Shown here piece after piece: positions 23,701 through 36,159 of a DNA stretch of 64,000 nt (position 1 is its first letter; each line of letters begins with the position of its first letter). The stretch lies in assembly GCF_964355755.1 (NCBI RefSeq), contig NC_092673.1:33117648-33181647 (forward strand). The letters are read 5' to 3'. This DNA is from Antedon mediterranea (lineage: Eukaryota; Echinodermata; Crinoidea; Comatulida; Antedonidae). The position numbers and the translations under genes were made by a program. Under the pieces are notes generated by a model. It saw only the letters and a list, made by a program, of their open reading frames with translations, was not told where the DNA came from and made no database searches.

Positions 23701-26464
23701 AGCTTTGTTTCTTAAAAATATATAGTCCCTCAATAAAAATATCATATGACTATTTTGCTTTATTATTTCAGGTCTTAAGACAATCACTGAAACATTTAGA
23801 TTATGTAAACCACTCACTGCAGCTCAAGCAACGCATCTTAAAGGCTGGGTACGCAACTCATTCACCAGCCTAGCTATGATGGACTACCCATACCCTACAC
23901 ACTTCTTGGCTCCATTACCAGGCTATCCAGTTAACGTAAGTATTACTGTAACAGACAATCTATACATGACCATGTAGTCTTGGAGGCCTTATAAATATTT
24001 AGTTCTACAACCAAGCTCTCTAGAATAAGAGGACAGTGGGTACCACATACTAACCTAGCCACAATTTGAATAGATATTCATTTTATATTACAATTTTATA
24101 AATACTATATGATAATTCCTTTTCAGTATGCATGTAAAATGATTTTAGCTGCTGCTGATCCGTTACAAGGCCTGGCTGAAGCTGCAGGTAATATCACATT
24201 TCATATACTTGTATACAAAACCAATATGCACTGAGGAAGGGGTAGTGTTACCGGAAAGCTCTGCAATTTCTCTCTGGATGTTTTACTTCATATTGTTTTA
24301 ATTTAATTTTTTTCTTATTTTATTTGTATCTTCATTGAGATCCAGTAACTAATGCAGCAGTAATTTGTAATTTGCCTTTTGATTTTGAAATTCAATAATA
24401 CACTGTTTTGAATGAAGGATGTTTAATGTTTAAAAGTTGAAGTTGAGTTTTACATTAATTCTTAGTTGAAGGATTACTGTAGATCAAATTTAATTTTTGT
24501 AGGTTTGTTTTACAATGGCACGGGAGGCAGCTTGAAATGTTTTGACATTTTCACTGAATTTATTGAATGTGCGGATCCTACTGGTTGTGGTACTGGCAAC
24601 GACGGATTAGCATGGGATTACCAGGTAAAGTAACCTCAGATGTTCTAAATCACAGTAGCTAGCTAAAAGCAAACATTTCTAGATTCTGTTTAGACGAGAG
24701 AGTGTTTGAATTGGCAGCACTCTGACATGACGGTGACCCTTAGGAGAGAAGTATAAAAAGTTCAAGTTCTGGTTGGGCACTCCTAAGGGGCCCTCTGACG
24801 CTGGGTAGTTGCATTGGGTTGTTCATTCTCTAGGGCCCCTTAAGCTATGGGGCCCTTGGGTTTAGCCAGTGAGTGCTCATAGCTGTTACGCCACTTCTAA
24901 GTCCACAGCACCATGAGAAATGATTGTTGGAATGGCACTAGCTTTAACTTTACACAAGTCTGTAGAACTAATTGGATAAACCGTGATTGCACTGACTTGA
25001 TCTTATTCTTTCTCACATACAAGTTTGATGCTTTTACCAATGTGTCACATTTCTTGTAGTATGATGATTATTTCTTCAAACTTATTAGATTAAAAATTAA
25101 TTTTTTCAGGCTTGTACTGAATTGATCTTACCAAAGGGGTCCAACGGACAGACAGACATGTTCCCGTCACTTCCTTTTACATTGAAGATGAGGGATGAGT
25201 ATTGCCAGAAGACATGGAATGTAAAACCAAGAAATGACTGGCTTGATATTAGTGTGTGGGGAGAAGGTATATAATACTACAGTCACACTCTCAATATCAA
25301 ACTTTCCATGAGAAATTTAAACTTTTTTAGCATTCAATTTGGTCACATTATGTTATATAAAATACATTCTGAAAAATAAAATTTCCAGGAAATCTTTTAG
25401 GTTGGCTTAAGAGTGGACCAGTTTTAGGACAGATTTAAATTTTTTGGGTGACCTATGACCTAGGAATTAATTATTCCATGGTAATTCGTTGTGCACATCT
25501 GCGCACATTGGGACATGCTTCAGCATTCATAGTTTTGTTAGATTCTAGGTCCAAACAACTAATGACACAATATGCATAGGTCATGGGTCGCCGAAAAGGT
25601 TTCCTATATTAATGAAAAGGTAAAGAAATAAAAATTGAATAATAATTAATTCTACCAATTCTTGTTCACTAAATTTATTCATTCTTCACTTTAGATATAA
25701 AATCAGCAAGCAATATAATATTTTCAAACGGTGAGCTTGATCCATGGAGAGGTGGTGGCGTGCTTTCTAATATATCAGACACCCTAGTGTCTTTCATTGT
25801 TAAAGGCGGTGCCCATCATTACGATATGAGGTAAGTGAGCGGGAATGATCTATTCAACATTTATTAGTTTCTATCAATGGTAAAGCAATACAATAAAAAG
25901 AATGATAATTTATAATGAGAAAATACAAAAATACCATTAATAATAATTAATCCTTAATACAGTGTCATCCAGGGGCTGATCCAGGATTTTTCAAACGGGA
26001 GAGCGCTAACATGTGATATTAATAGTCTGTCAAGTAGTTAATAATTTTATTTTCACCGTCAAAAGGGAACGCGCAATTCTCGCGCTGCTCCTGAATCCTC
26101 CCTTGACATTTACATATCTCCCAAGTGATAATTGAGTGAAAATTTTTTATTATTCCATATCACCATCTCACTTAATCAAACAGTAACAATACAGTATTGA
26201 AACTAATAGAACCCGGTGCATTGAACATGGTAGGCACTGCACTATTAGCTCTAGTGGGTTTGAAGAGAGTCTATCCAAATTTCACTTTTTGTCTCCAGTT
26301 AAACTGAGGACAACTATTAATACATTAATTTAATATATTTATTTCTCTGCAGAGGTTCAGATTCAAGAGACATTCCCTCTGTCATAGGCGTTCGTGCGGA
26401 AGAATCAAATCTCATAAATAAATGGATTGCGAAATCAAAGTTATTAAAAAGAAAAAACATTTAA
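20712..26464 (+). CDS. DPP7: Dipeptidyl peptidase 2 (DPP7; S28 serine carboxypeptidase family)
   Basis: Eleven exons join in frame to 477 residues: 20712-20865, 21312-21451, 22301-22464, 22829-22964, 23380-23467, 23772-23935, 24127-24187, 24503-24624, 25110-25266, 25695-25830, 26353-26464. Residues 1-19 form a signal peptide. [11 protein letters not shown] and FFYTGNEGP are typical S28 N-terminal motifs. The catalytic triad reads Ser153 in GGSYGG (codon split across introns 3 and 4), Asp411 in NGELDPW and His436 in [17 protein letters not shown] and the MMDYPYPT block favour DPP2 over prolylcarboxypeptidase. The enzyme removes N-terminal X-Pro or X-Ala dipeptides in lysosomes or vesicles. Length agrees with the human protein (about 490). 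The start was chosen for the signal peptide. AATAAA occurs near 26653. Introns 2 and 4 carry MITEs. Confidence 0.96.
21899..22201. mobile_element. MITE with ATGCACTTGTCAATTG ends and GCGTCA core repeats
   Basis: The 31-bp ends (21899-21929 and 22171-22201) are inverted copies with one mismatch, starting ATGCACTTGTCAATTGTATG. The interior holds repeated TGCGTCA/TGACGCA words. DPP7 intron 2. No frame of note. Confidence 0.85.
22995..23107. mobile_element. MITE, CTTAAGCTCTGTC family, copy 4
   Basis: GGCTCTGTCGGCACTCTCAAA at the left and TTTTGATAGTGTGGACAGAGC at the right form inverted ends around GTGATGTGCCCATATATGG. It starts about 30 bp after DPP7 exon 4. Same family as 3305-3453. Confidence 0.75.
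24690..24945 (+). repeat. Decayed retroelement tail in DPP7 intron 8
   Basis: GCACCATGAGAAATGATTGT with TGGAATGGCACTAGCT near 24908-24940 resembles the terminal words of the LINE tails at 20431 and 28458. The upstream 200 bp is unassigned. Confidence 0.35.
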
Positions 26465-26699
26465 AGTAAACTACGCAATATAATCACTTAATACACAGTT
26501 AAGGTAAACAAATAAGTAATCAATGTTTTACTAATTAAAACAACTCGCATGTAATTCTTAACCTCAATACATTATTCAGCACAAATGTTGTTTTGTTCAA
26601 TGGACATATTTTTTTACTCAATAATATTTAATTAATTGTTGTAATTTTGTACTAATAAATTGGACAAACAAGTGACAACATTATTTTTGTCTTATGTCA

Positions 26700-27195
26700 T
26701 TGTGTTCTTGTAATACTGTAATATGTATGTTTTGTAATGTCTACTTACAGTATCTGTATAATAATAATAATAATCGCCAACATCATCAAGAAGACGCATT
26801 CGAGGTAGAGTTCACAGTGTTATCACCCGATTAGGTAGGATATGAATCAAGCTGCTGTCCCTTGCAATGCAGTCAACATAGTTCATTGGTCTTCTTCCCT
26901 CTAGACGAACAGGGTAGCCTTAAACAGAATACTATTTATTTGGCAAGTTTATGTACATAATTTACTAGGAGCAAGTAAGAGGCATGAGCCCAAAAAGAAT
27001 AACTGCACCTACTATGTCGAACAAAGGCATGCAAACTGCAAGTATACTTCTCAATATTTTGTTTGGAATGCATGATGTAAATTGTAATTACTGTTCCAGT
27101 TGATTTTGAAAACTTGATAGTTACCTTGATTTGACAACAGCAGCAACAAAGAAAACATTTGACCGGACACTTTAGCTTGTATAAGCCTGTTTACA
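26700..27195 (+). repeat. Duplicated flank block, copy 1 (truncated at an insertion)
   Basis: AGAATAACTGCACCTAC, GTCGAACAAAGGCATGCAA, ATTTTGTTTG, GCATGATGTAAATTGTAA and a GACAACAGCAGCAACA block repeat in the same order at 36160-36430 and 47090-47420; the later words also occur at 56655-56900. The first part is exon-like (see findings). The block breaks off at about 27195, where the foldback element begins. Matching downstream flank sequence resumes near 31740. Confidence 0.65.
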
Positions 27196-28457
27196 CTGCA
27201 CATTTCTATGTACTATAATGAAAAGTTTTTGTTCAAAATGGCCGTAAATACCACTTTTGACCTTTGACCTTGTTTTTACATAAGGGTCATATCTTGGTAA
27301 CCCCTGGTCATAAAGATTTTATTTTTGTCTTAAATTGTTCAGAATATCCATATTTATATTCGCTTTAATGGAACATATTTTTGAAATTTGACGGGAAATA
27401 TCATTTTTGACCTTTGACATTATTGCATAACGATTTTCGCAATAATTTAGGTTATTTTTGTATTCGACCTATATCTTGACAACGAGTGATCATAGAGGTT
27501 TGATTTTGGTCTTATTTTGTTGAGAATATGCACTTTCCTATGTACTGTAATAAAACATTTTCATACAAAATGACCGGAAATACGACTTTTGACATTTGAC
27601 CTCGTTTTTACATAAGGGTCATATTTCGGTAACCAATGGTCATAACGATTTTATTTTTGTTTTAAATTGTTCGGAGTATCCATATTTATATTAGCTTTAA
27701 TGAAACTTATTTTTGGAAATTTGATGGAAAATATCACTTTTGACCTTTGACATTATTTCCACCCGAGGGTCATATCTCGGTAACCCCTGGTCATAAAGAC
27801 TTTATTTTTGTCATAAATTGTTCAGAATATCCATATTTATATAAGATTTAATGAAACACATTTTTGAAAGTTGGCAGGAAATACAACTTTTGACCTTTTA
27901 CCTTGTTTCCACCCGAGGGTCATATCTCGGTAACCCCTGGTCATAAAGACTTTATTTTTGTCATAAATTGTTCAGAATATCCAGGAATGAGGACCTCAAT
28001 TTTCACAGAATTCTTATATAGTAAGAATGTTTCTGTTTTCAAAATAAAACTATGTATATGTAGGTCTACATAACTACTACTTATTCAAAACCCATTTATC
28101 AAGTTACTGCAATAGATGTTCAGTCATCCTCCACCTCAAATTCAATTTCTTGTTCATCATCTTCATACTCTTTCAACTCCATGGTCGTTTTCTCAACTAG
28201 ATCAATAAGATGGGCTTAAAGAATAGGACTGCATGACCAGACTGTCCTGTCACCATGCCCTTGTAGTTCATTCATACTAGTGTGATATCTTGTTTTAATG
28301 ATTAAATGACAGTTTGGCACGCCCTACATCAGGAAATTTCCAAATAAGAGGAAGTGCCTTCATCTAACCCTCTAAGGTCAAATGTATAGAGGACATATTC
28401 CTGGTCAACTTCATGATATACAAATTTATGTTTCTGTCAAGCCCCTGAGATTAGGAC

Positions 28458-28872
28458 ATGGATGGGCTTAAACTTCCTCAAGCTTAATGAAAAGACCGAG
28501 GCGATCATATTTGGAGTGGAGTTGCGTGTTCAATTTAAGATCCTGCTGGTGCTCCGATGCATAAATAGTTGCGCTCTCAAGTACCTCTCAGAATGATCGA
28601 CAATCAATAAGAGAAAGTGAGAACTAAGATCTAGTCATCAGGTACTACTGGACATTCAGAGGCGCAAACATAGTTGGGGAGATCGGACTTTCAGTATTGC
28701 TGGACGCTACAGTAGGTTCTGGAACCGCCTATCTTTGAAAATTAAACAAACATCATTATTGAGCACCTTTAAGTCACTACTCAAAACTCACATTTTCTGA
28801 TATTTTTGGTAGCACCATGAGCAAAGACTGTTGGAATGGCGCTATATCAATCGAATGATTGATTGATTGATT
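28458..28872 (+). mobile_element. LINE reverse-transcriptase 3' fragment, internally deleted
   Basis: Starting at 28459 the + frame reads WMGLNFLKLNEKTEAIIFG, a typical LINE RT segment. After a deletion come VQFKILLVLRCIN-like and GTTGHSEAQ-like segments in shifting frames with stops. The 3' end is TGGAATGGCGCTATATCAAT then (GATT)n. A shorter relative is at 20431-20602. Inactive. Confidence 0.75.
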
Positions 28873-29074
28873 AGTAGCATCTTCTGACCGCTTAGTATTT
28901 ATTGTATTACTGTACTGAATACTCAGTAAAAGGCAGCGCAGATACATTCGGTTAGATGAGCTAGGTACCAATATCTGACTATTTAAGTGTGTTAATTGGA
29001 GGTCACTTGAAGTCAATGTAAATGGAAGTCTGCCGGGTACCCCCTGCTGCGTCTATACCGGGGGACACGAAAGG

Positions 29075-29735
29075 TGCTAACGAATCGGCACCAATTAGAT
29101 GAGAGAGATACCACCTAATTTCACCACCATGGGATGCCCATTTGCATCCTATATACCAAAATCATATCACCAAACATTTTGTCCTCTGCAATAGGCCCAC
29201 CAGACCCCCCGAGGGAGGGCCTACAAATGGTGATAGCATAGCTGAGTGAGATACCACTCAAAATTAATGCCAAATGAACAAGTTGTGTTCATACAATACT
29301 AAATGGGTAACGACAGACTAATTGTCTGCTGCACCGCAAGTGCCAGACACCCTAAAGTTCGACTAGAGACCCCCCTTCCCACAAATGGTCTAGATTAGAT
29401 ATTGTAGATACCACCAGCAGCCAATGTTATATGATTTAGCACATTGTAAGAAATACCAAATGACCTATTACAGACTATCTGTACACTGCCTTGGCCCTGG
29501 CAGACCCCTCTAAAGTTCGACTAACAACCCCCTTCTCCCAACTAGCCTAGCTTAGATATTGTAGATACCACCAGCAACCAATGTTATATGATTTAGCACA
29601 TTGTAAGGAATACCAAATGACCTCTATTACAAACTATCTGTACTCTGCCTTGGCCCTGGCAGACCCTCTAAAGTTCGACCACAAGTATACCGTGCGTAAC
29701 CTTAGATATTGTAGATACCACCAGCAATCAATGCC
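29075..29735. repeat. Tandem repeat of about 150-157 bp
   Basis: GATATTGTAGATACCACCAG starts at 29398, 29555 and 29705, followed by CAATGTTATATGATTTAGCA and CCTTGGCCCTGGCAGACCC in the complete units. A more diverged unit precedes from about 29075. It lies in the spacer of the foldback-like element. Confidence 0.75.
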
Positions 29736-29829
29736 AACATTAAAAGTCTTTCGGAGATTATGGCCTTGTGAGAAACACTCATCCACTAAATGTAAAAATT
29801 TGGGTCCGATATTGGTCTTTACGTTCTTG

Positions 29830-30135
29830 CTGTACGGAGGATTGAACCAAATGATGTTTCTGTTTCGGGTTTTCTTTTTGGTTGCTTGTTCAGGTGTAGC
29901 TCATGTTCATATCCATTATTTCTAAGTGCTTCTTGGTACTGAGGTATTGCTGCATTAAACGAATTTTCATCGGATGAGATGTTTGAGAGTCGTTTATTTA
30001 TTGCTATTGGTATATTGCGTAATTGATGGCCGATGATTACTTTCACTGTGTACATAATGGCGTATTGTTTGGTTTGGTGTATATGGGTGGAAGGTACCTG
30101 TCCTCAGATCGAGTGTTATGTCAAGAATACCATCC
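29830..30135 (-). pseudogene. Penelope-like/other retroelement polyprotein fragment, frameshifted
   Basis: Two - strand frames meet around 30020-30040. One reads ILDITLDLRTGTFHPYT and HSESNHRP, the other RNIPIAINKRLSNISSDE and the QEALRNNGYEH motif. I associate this motif order with the region between RT and GIY-YIG of Penelope-like elements; that assignment is from memory of the family and was not searched. It is frameshifted and truncated, so not functional. Confidence 0.5.
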
Positions 30136-31506
30136 ACGTGTAAAATACAATTATCCCCTTTTCTTTCCCTAAATTTTCCATTATTTAATGAAGAATAGAA
30201 TTTGATTAGAATGTATTTTTGTAGCCGTCTATCAGTACTGTTTCCAAAATAAATTAAGATTATGAAGATGTTGACATTAATTTTGTTATTCTCTCTTCCA
30301 ATTGGACAATAAACACATTCTATTGGATAAATGTTGTTTGCAGACCTAAAAGTAGCCACATTTAATTATGAATAATTATGTAATGAAACGCGTTATCAGA
30401 CTTTTTTTTTATTATTTATCAGATACTTTTTTCTAATTTGAGAATTGTTAAGAATTCTCGCATTATATGTAAATTATATTTAAATAGGGATCAAAGGTAA
30501 AAAATGACATTTATTGTCAGTTTTTGAGGATAAATCCTCATTAGAGTGGATAGCATGTATATTCAAAAGTTTTTTATAAAGTCTGTAATTTTCCCTTTTT
30601 CTTCTCAGCATGTTGTTATTTTATTTACATCTTTTAAATTTATTTTTACTTTAAAACAGAAAAAAATCTTACTGTATGAGAATTCTGTGGAGGGTGTTAA
30701 ATGTGACAATTGATAGTAACATTTATGATCATTGTTTTAAAAAAATATTCATTAGAGTGGATAGAAATATGTATGTTTTGAACAATCTAAGACAAAAAAA
30801 AAATTGTTACCGAGATATGGCCCTCAAGTGAAAATAAGGTCAAAAGTTGTATTTCATTAAATGTTATATAAATATGGATATTCTGAACAATTTATGACAA
30901 AAATAAAGTCTTTATGACCAGGGGTTACCGAGATATGACCCTCGGGTGGAAATAATGTCAAAAGTGATATTTTCCATCAAATTTCAAAAATATGTTTCAT
31001 TAAAGCTAATATAAATATGGATACTCCGAACAATTTAAAACAAAAATAAAATCGTTATGACCATTGGTTACCGAGATATGACCCTTATGTTAAAACGAGG
31101 TCAAAGGTCAAAAATCGTATTTCCGGTCATTTTGTATGAAAATGTTTTATTATAGTACATAGGAAAGTGCATATTCTGAACAATATAAGACCAAAATCAA
31201 ACCTCTATGATCACTCGTTGTCAAGATATAGGTCGAATACAAAAATAACCTAAATTATTGCGAAAATCGTTATGCAATAATGTCAAAGGTCAAAAATGAT
31301 ATTTCCCGTCAAATTTCAAAAATATGTTCCATTAAAGCGAATATAAATATGGATATTCTGAACAATTTAAGACAAAAATAAAATCTTTATGACCAGGGGT
31401 TACCAAGATATGACCCTTATGTAAAAACAAGGTCAAAGGTCAAAAGTGGCATTTACGGCCATTTTGAACAAAAACTTTTCATTATAGTACATAGAAATGT
31501 GCATAT

Positions 31507-32294
31507 TCTGAACAATTTAAGACCAAAATCAGACCTCTACGATCAGTCTTTGTCAAGTACCGTCTATATTTATGATTTTGATAAATCCAAGATGGCCACC
31601 AAAATGGCCCCCAAAAACCCCCATGGGACAATATTTCGTCTTGGGAACATCAAAAAATGTTAATTACATATATTCAGGATTACAAAAATGTACATTAAAA
31701 AAATACATCATGGGGGTGCACGGTAACCCCTCCTTCCTACCCTACTCTGGTCAGAGTTCCTGTTGTACAGTGGCGTGTCGCCATTTGCAGAGCTCGTATA
31801 TTATATATACAAAATTGACAACAATCATAATTACAACAATTTTATTCCAAAAAGAATGAGAGTACATTAACATAGAATTGAAATGTGAATTATTTAATTT
31901 AATTAATATTCACGTAGTCTTCAATTAACATATCCCAACGGTTTGTTTCTTAAATCTAAGTTTCTTAAAAATAAAATGATGAAATTTCGTAACCTCACCA
32001 GTTCATTAAAAATGAAGTGGTGGTATTTAATTCTTAAAGTATCTTAAACTTATACTAAAATAAAACTACTACCTAATTAAAATTAAGCAATTCACCAAAG
32101 AAAAAATGATTATACGCGATTACATTTCCAACAACAAATAGAATATAGAAACAAATTAATCACTCTGCAATATACTAGTGAAGTCTTTCCTACATCTAGA
32201 TTAATGTTTCTTTGTATTATTAAATACATTGTTTTATACATAGTTATTTCAATTACACTTGTGGTAATCGCAAGGTCACATCCATTGTTTATTC
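31507..32294. other. 3' flank of the HEPN-DED gene
   Basis: TTTATTCCAAAAAGA at 31841 (AATAAA on the - strand) sits in a block also found near 36614 and 47610, behind other members of the cluster. It is read as the shared 3' UTR end. A second AATAAA lies two bases after the stop at 32295. No other exon seen. Confidence 0.55.
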
Positions 32295-34190
32295 TTATCT
32301 TTCTTCTAACATTTCATTTACCTCATCCATTTTATCTTTATCCAGCAACCCTCGAGGAACAAAATCTAAAATCAGACTCCAGCTGTCGGGGTATTTTTTA
32401 AGGACAGGGAAGTTATATCGTCCATCAAGTTTCTTTATTTTCGCAGCATTAAGATACTTGCCCAAATCAAAAATAGCTAAAGTGTGCTCTGAAAATGTTA
32501 CTACCTTACGGTTTTTGATATCTTTGAAAGCGGGAAGCTTCTCTATAATTTTTGGCTTAAAGCCAAATTGTTCAGTTACTTTTATTGCATCATACAGAAC
32601 CGAATGATTTGTTCGATTCAGTAGTCCTTTATCAGTTAAAAGACGTAACAGTTCGAGTGTACCGGGAACCGTTTGTAATGCTTCATCCTTTGGAAAATGT
32701 TCTAGTAAGAGAACTTGTAGTCGGTTAAGGAGTTCACGTTGACCATACCACTGCTCAAAGTCCGTAATAAACTTTCTGTAATCATCGTATGAAATTTCTA
32801 TGAATGAGATGAAAAATATAGAAAAAAATAGAATATATTATGTATGAATTTCGGTGTTATATCAAAGTTATAATTATAATTATTTGAGCAAATATTTCCA
32901 GTCACAAAGAGAAGCCACATATGGATCAATGAATGAATGCCATCTATCTATAGGTTGGGACCAGATAAACACGAAAAATAATCATGTTAGTTTTAGGGGA
33001 GTTGAACCATATATAATCAATAATTAATATACATTTTAATTTTAATCAGCAGCAACGAATGTTAGCCAAATGGAAACAAAATTGACATGGAGTTTCGGTA
33101 GAAAGTTTATGTAAATGAAAATGATATGGGCAAGTGACCTTAAAACAAAAACGTTTGAATTCGCCTTTGATATCTTGATTTGCAAAACTGAGGATCTTAT
33201 ATTATGTTTAATGACTGATTAACATGTAATTAATTGTGTGTTGATGTTTTGATAAATCAAAGTCCATAATTAATGTCACGATAAAAATAAAATTACTATA
33301 AATAATAATTTAATAGTTAAAATTAATAATTTAATTAAACGTACATATTTAAACAAGTAATGTAATTGTCTTGTATAACATTTGTCCTGTTTATACATGC
33401 TATGGTTACCTGTATTAGTGTATGTAGCTAGTACCGAATTTATTTCACTTTTTCAGTCATGGGTTAAAAGAGCGTCTCAATGGTTAATATTACATATTGC
33501 ATAAAAACATCGTATTTTCTCCACTGTTTGTCAAATGTGTTGCATTTTTGCTCGTAAACAATGTAAAATTCTATTAAATTGTATATTCTGAACAATTTAA
33601 CACTGACATGTTTTGGACAATTAATTGACATACTTACCGAGATATAGACATTCGATCTTCTGTATGTCAGTGTTATCAAACTGCTTATTAGCGCACAAGT
33701 CAATCTCCTGTTTGTCAACTCCTAATTCTTGCAGGATTTTTGACAATTTACTCCATTCAGTCGTGAAGTCATCTTGAGTCATACGGGAGGAATACGAGTG
33801 TGCGAAATTGTTTCTGAATATAGTGAGGAGAATAATGTTCGCTAATTTTGGATCACCAGGCGTAGTCTTACCTGTCCAGTCAGATTTGTTGATACCTTTA
33901 CCTTCAAATGAATGCTTTATCAACGTAAATAATAAACTAATATCAAGCTTGTTTATATCAGCTCCTCCTTTTGGGAATAACGATTCGGATTGGTCCTGAA
34001 ATACTCTTAGCTTCTGTCTACAGGTCTCTTCATTTACAAACTTTTCCACTACATAATTGTTAAATTCTTCCGGTTCTAGGCCACCAGCTGCTTTAAGGAA
34101 AAAACTTCTCATTGCCTTTGTACCTTCCTCGTGTAGCAAATAAGAAATTCGGAAAAAGTAGATGTTTTCTTTATCATAATGACTTGCCAT
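32295..34190 (-). CDS. HEPN (DZIP3-like) - death-effector-domain protein
   Basis: Two coding exons, 34190-33638 and 32797-32295, give 351 residues. The intron is in phase 1, donor GTAAGT. Residues 1-180 are a HEPN domain of the DZIP3 type: YLLHEEGTKAMRSFF, LFPKGGADINKLDISLL, then R126-N-N-F-A-H131, an intact Rx4H motif with Asn after Arg. Residues 187-265 resemble a death effector domain (LLNRLQVLLLEHF, LELLRLLTDKGLLNRTNHSV). Residues 266-351 are a module shared with the next gene (LPAFKDI, RKVVTFSEHT, SWSLILDFVPRGLL). HEPN motifs of this kind can form an RNase site; DEDs recruit caspases or adaptors. The ATG at 34190 lies in ATCATGG, 10 bases after a splice acceptor region. A conserved non-coding first exon lies near 35037. 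Function is inferred. Confidence 0.85.
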
Positions 34191-35030
34191 GATTTCAGTT
34201 TCAAGCCGCTAACCACTTAGGAATCTGTTGATTAATATGAAATACTAGTAATATTTCGTAGCTAGTAGTAGGGAAATAGATTAACAAATAAAAAGATGTG
34301 CATGATCATTGATCAGGAAGGATCAACAACCAGGTCTATATAAATATGTTATGATCTTCTGTTTCATACTCAACACAATCATCCCTGTGGCAATGCACAT
34401 TGGAGAATTAAAAAGAAGGAAACCATCTTGTGGTCGACAATGCAGTTTTCGTCATCATCGTAGGATTTTCAAAATGAGTTTTTTTACCTTTATCTACAAT
34501 TCATTATAATAGGAAGATGGGCAAACATCTCCAGTTGGTCAAAATAATATTTAAGTTTTTTTGGTCAAAAACAAAGGCCATATACCTCAACCAGATTATA
34601 TAAATATACAGTATTTACAATTTGCATAGAATAGACAATCAAACACGTTGTTAGTCCTGCATTTATCTTTGCTGTTTAGAGTGCCATTCACGGTGCTATT
34701 TTAAATATACTGTATAGGGTGAGTCATAGTAAAATATACACATTATTCAATATAATAATAGAAAGGTGCCCATTCCAATCTCTCCTTTTTGGCCTTGCTT
34801 TCTATCTCAATTAATTATCACAGGGACTGAAATTACCACTATTTCGTGGTTATCGTTTCTAAATCAAAACCTGAAATTCCATATCCGGACAAAGAGCAAT
34901 TTTAGTAGGCCATATACCTGATCTTTCGATCTTATTTCCTCTTCCCGAAAAGCAAAAATTGTGATCTTAATCCTCGAATATAATCAACAAGTCAAATACT
35001 AGATTCTCGTTAATATTAACACTTACCAAA

Positions 35031-35160
35031 TCACTTGGTGGTCTTCACCTAAATAAAGGACGTGATAAACAAATATATTAGGGTCAGCTACCAGTTTCAC
35101 TCAAACACAACCAATATGGCGCTTGATCGATATATAGGTGTGACTCAATCCATTGACTAT
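35031..35160 (-). promoter_or_regulatory. Conserved promoter and first exon of the HEPN-DED gene
   Basis: On + the block reads ACCAATATGGCGCTT, then AGGTGTGACTCAATCC. It recurs near 42160, 46250 and 57380. TGACTCA at 35141 is a perfect AP-1 consensus, and CAATATGGCG resembles a YY1/initiator motif. On the - strand a GTAAGT donor follows exon edge 35037, as in all four copies, so a non-coding first exon is inferred. Confidence 0.6.
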
Positions 35161-35389
35161 TATATGCAACGCAGCGAATGTAAGGCTATAAATGGAACAT
35201 TACGTTATATTAAAATTTCCAATTCATATTCAAAATTCTTTTCAAGTGATACGCAATGAACTTTCTTTCTTCCCAAGTTTGCTTTGTATTATATGCATTG
35301 TGTTTTGTTCTTTGCAGTTCTTTAAAACGTTAAAAGCAGTACTTGGTACTCAGCCAACATAAATAATAAGCGCTTCACATTATTACCCC

Positions 35390-35580
35390 GGTCATTTTTA
35401 TCAAACACGAATGGGAACATACTGTATAGGGCCTACTCCCATAATGCAGCTAGTTGATCTAACAACCGGGTACCCATTTTATACACCTTGGACGGAGAGA
35501 GGAAACGTAAATAAAGTGTCTTGCATACGAATACAAGCAATGCGGTGAGAGTTGGATTCGACACACTGCATCACACGTCC
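35390..35580 (-). repeat. tRNA-derived SINE, truncated head
   Basis: GAATACAAGCAATGCGGTGA, GAGTTGGATTCGA and the GCATCACACG end correspond to the better copy at 44395-44620. The B-box region is shortened and the A box partly lost. Confidence 0.5.
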
Positions 35581-36159
35581 TTACCATATTATATAGATAT
35601 TATGTATCTGATGTTACACAATTGTTTATGATAATATTGCGTAGCGTAAACTACGCGTGATTTTGTGCAATTATAACAAGAAATGTTTAGGCCTATATCA
35701 TGTTAAAGTATACTTCATATCAAGCGTCAATTTCTTATATCATAATTCTGGCGTAGTGTACACTACAATAATTTAAAGTCGGTTACGTGCGAAACTGGTC
35801 AAAATCAATTTCTAATCAATTTAAAGTACAGGTGTATCGCGCAATTACTTTTTGTTCTTCATACCCTAAATGTGAAATAATATTAGAAATACACGTCAAA
35901 CAGAGGCTTTCACAATTATAAATATAATTTTAATGTTAATACACTTATTTCAAATCCACTATAGGCATGCTCCTCAGAATAAATCGTTACCCCTTCTTTT
36001 TTATGTATGGATGGTATGAGTTCTAGATGAATTTAGGAATAATTTTGGCCCATCAAATGTCGAGAGGTCATCGTGACCATCTAAATTGTATAAAGTTGAA
36101 TTTTCATCTCTTTCGTTAGGCCTGTAGTTTAGCATATTCATTCACTATTGCAAAATTCT

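Larger units (their letters stand above)
27198..31506. mobile_element. Foldback-like element with inverted arms of about 0.75 kb
   Basis: The left arm (27198-about 27985) is made of units such as TTTTGACCTTTGACCTTGTT, GGGTCATATCTCGGTAACCC and AAATTGTTCAGAATATCC. The same units recur in inverted order in the right arm (about 30770-31506). Unit-specific variants also correspond, for instance TTGCGATAACG-like and TTGACAACGAGTGATCATAG segments. A paired arm structure therefore fits better than two unrelated satellites. The spacer of about 2.8 kb holds a LINE fragment, a 150-bp tandem repeat and a Penelope-like fragment. No transposase was recognised. A further partial unit continues to about 31560. 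Confidence 0.7.

Noticed and set aside
28110-28205. Acidic - strand frame ending near 28124 (KEYEDDEQEIEFEVEDD)
   Set aside because: Looks like a protein tail, but nothing coding-like precedes it. May be a transposon remnant; too little to name.
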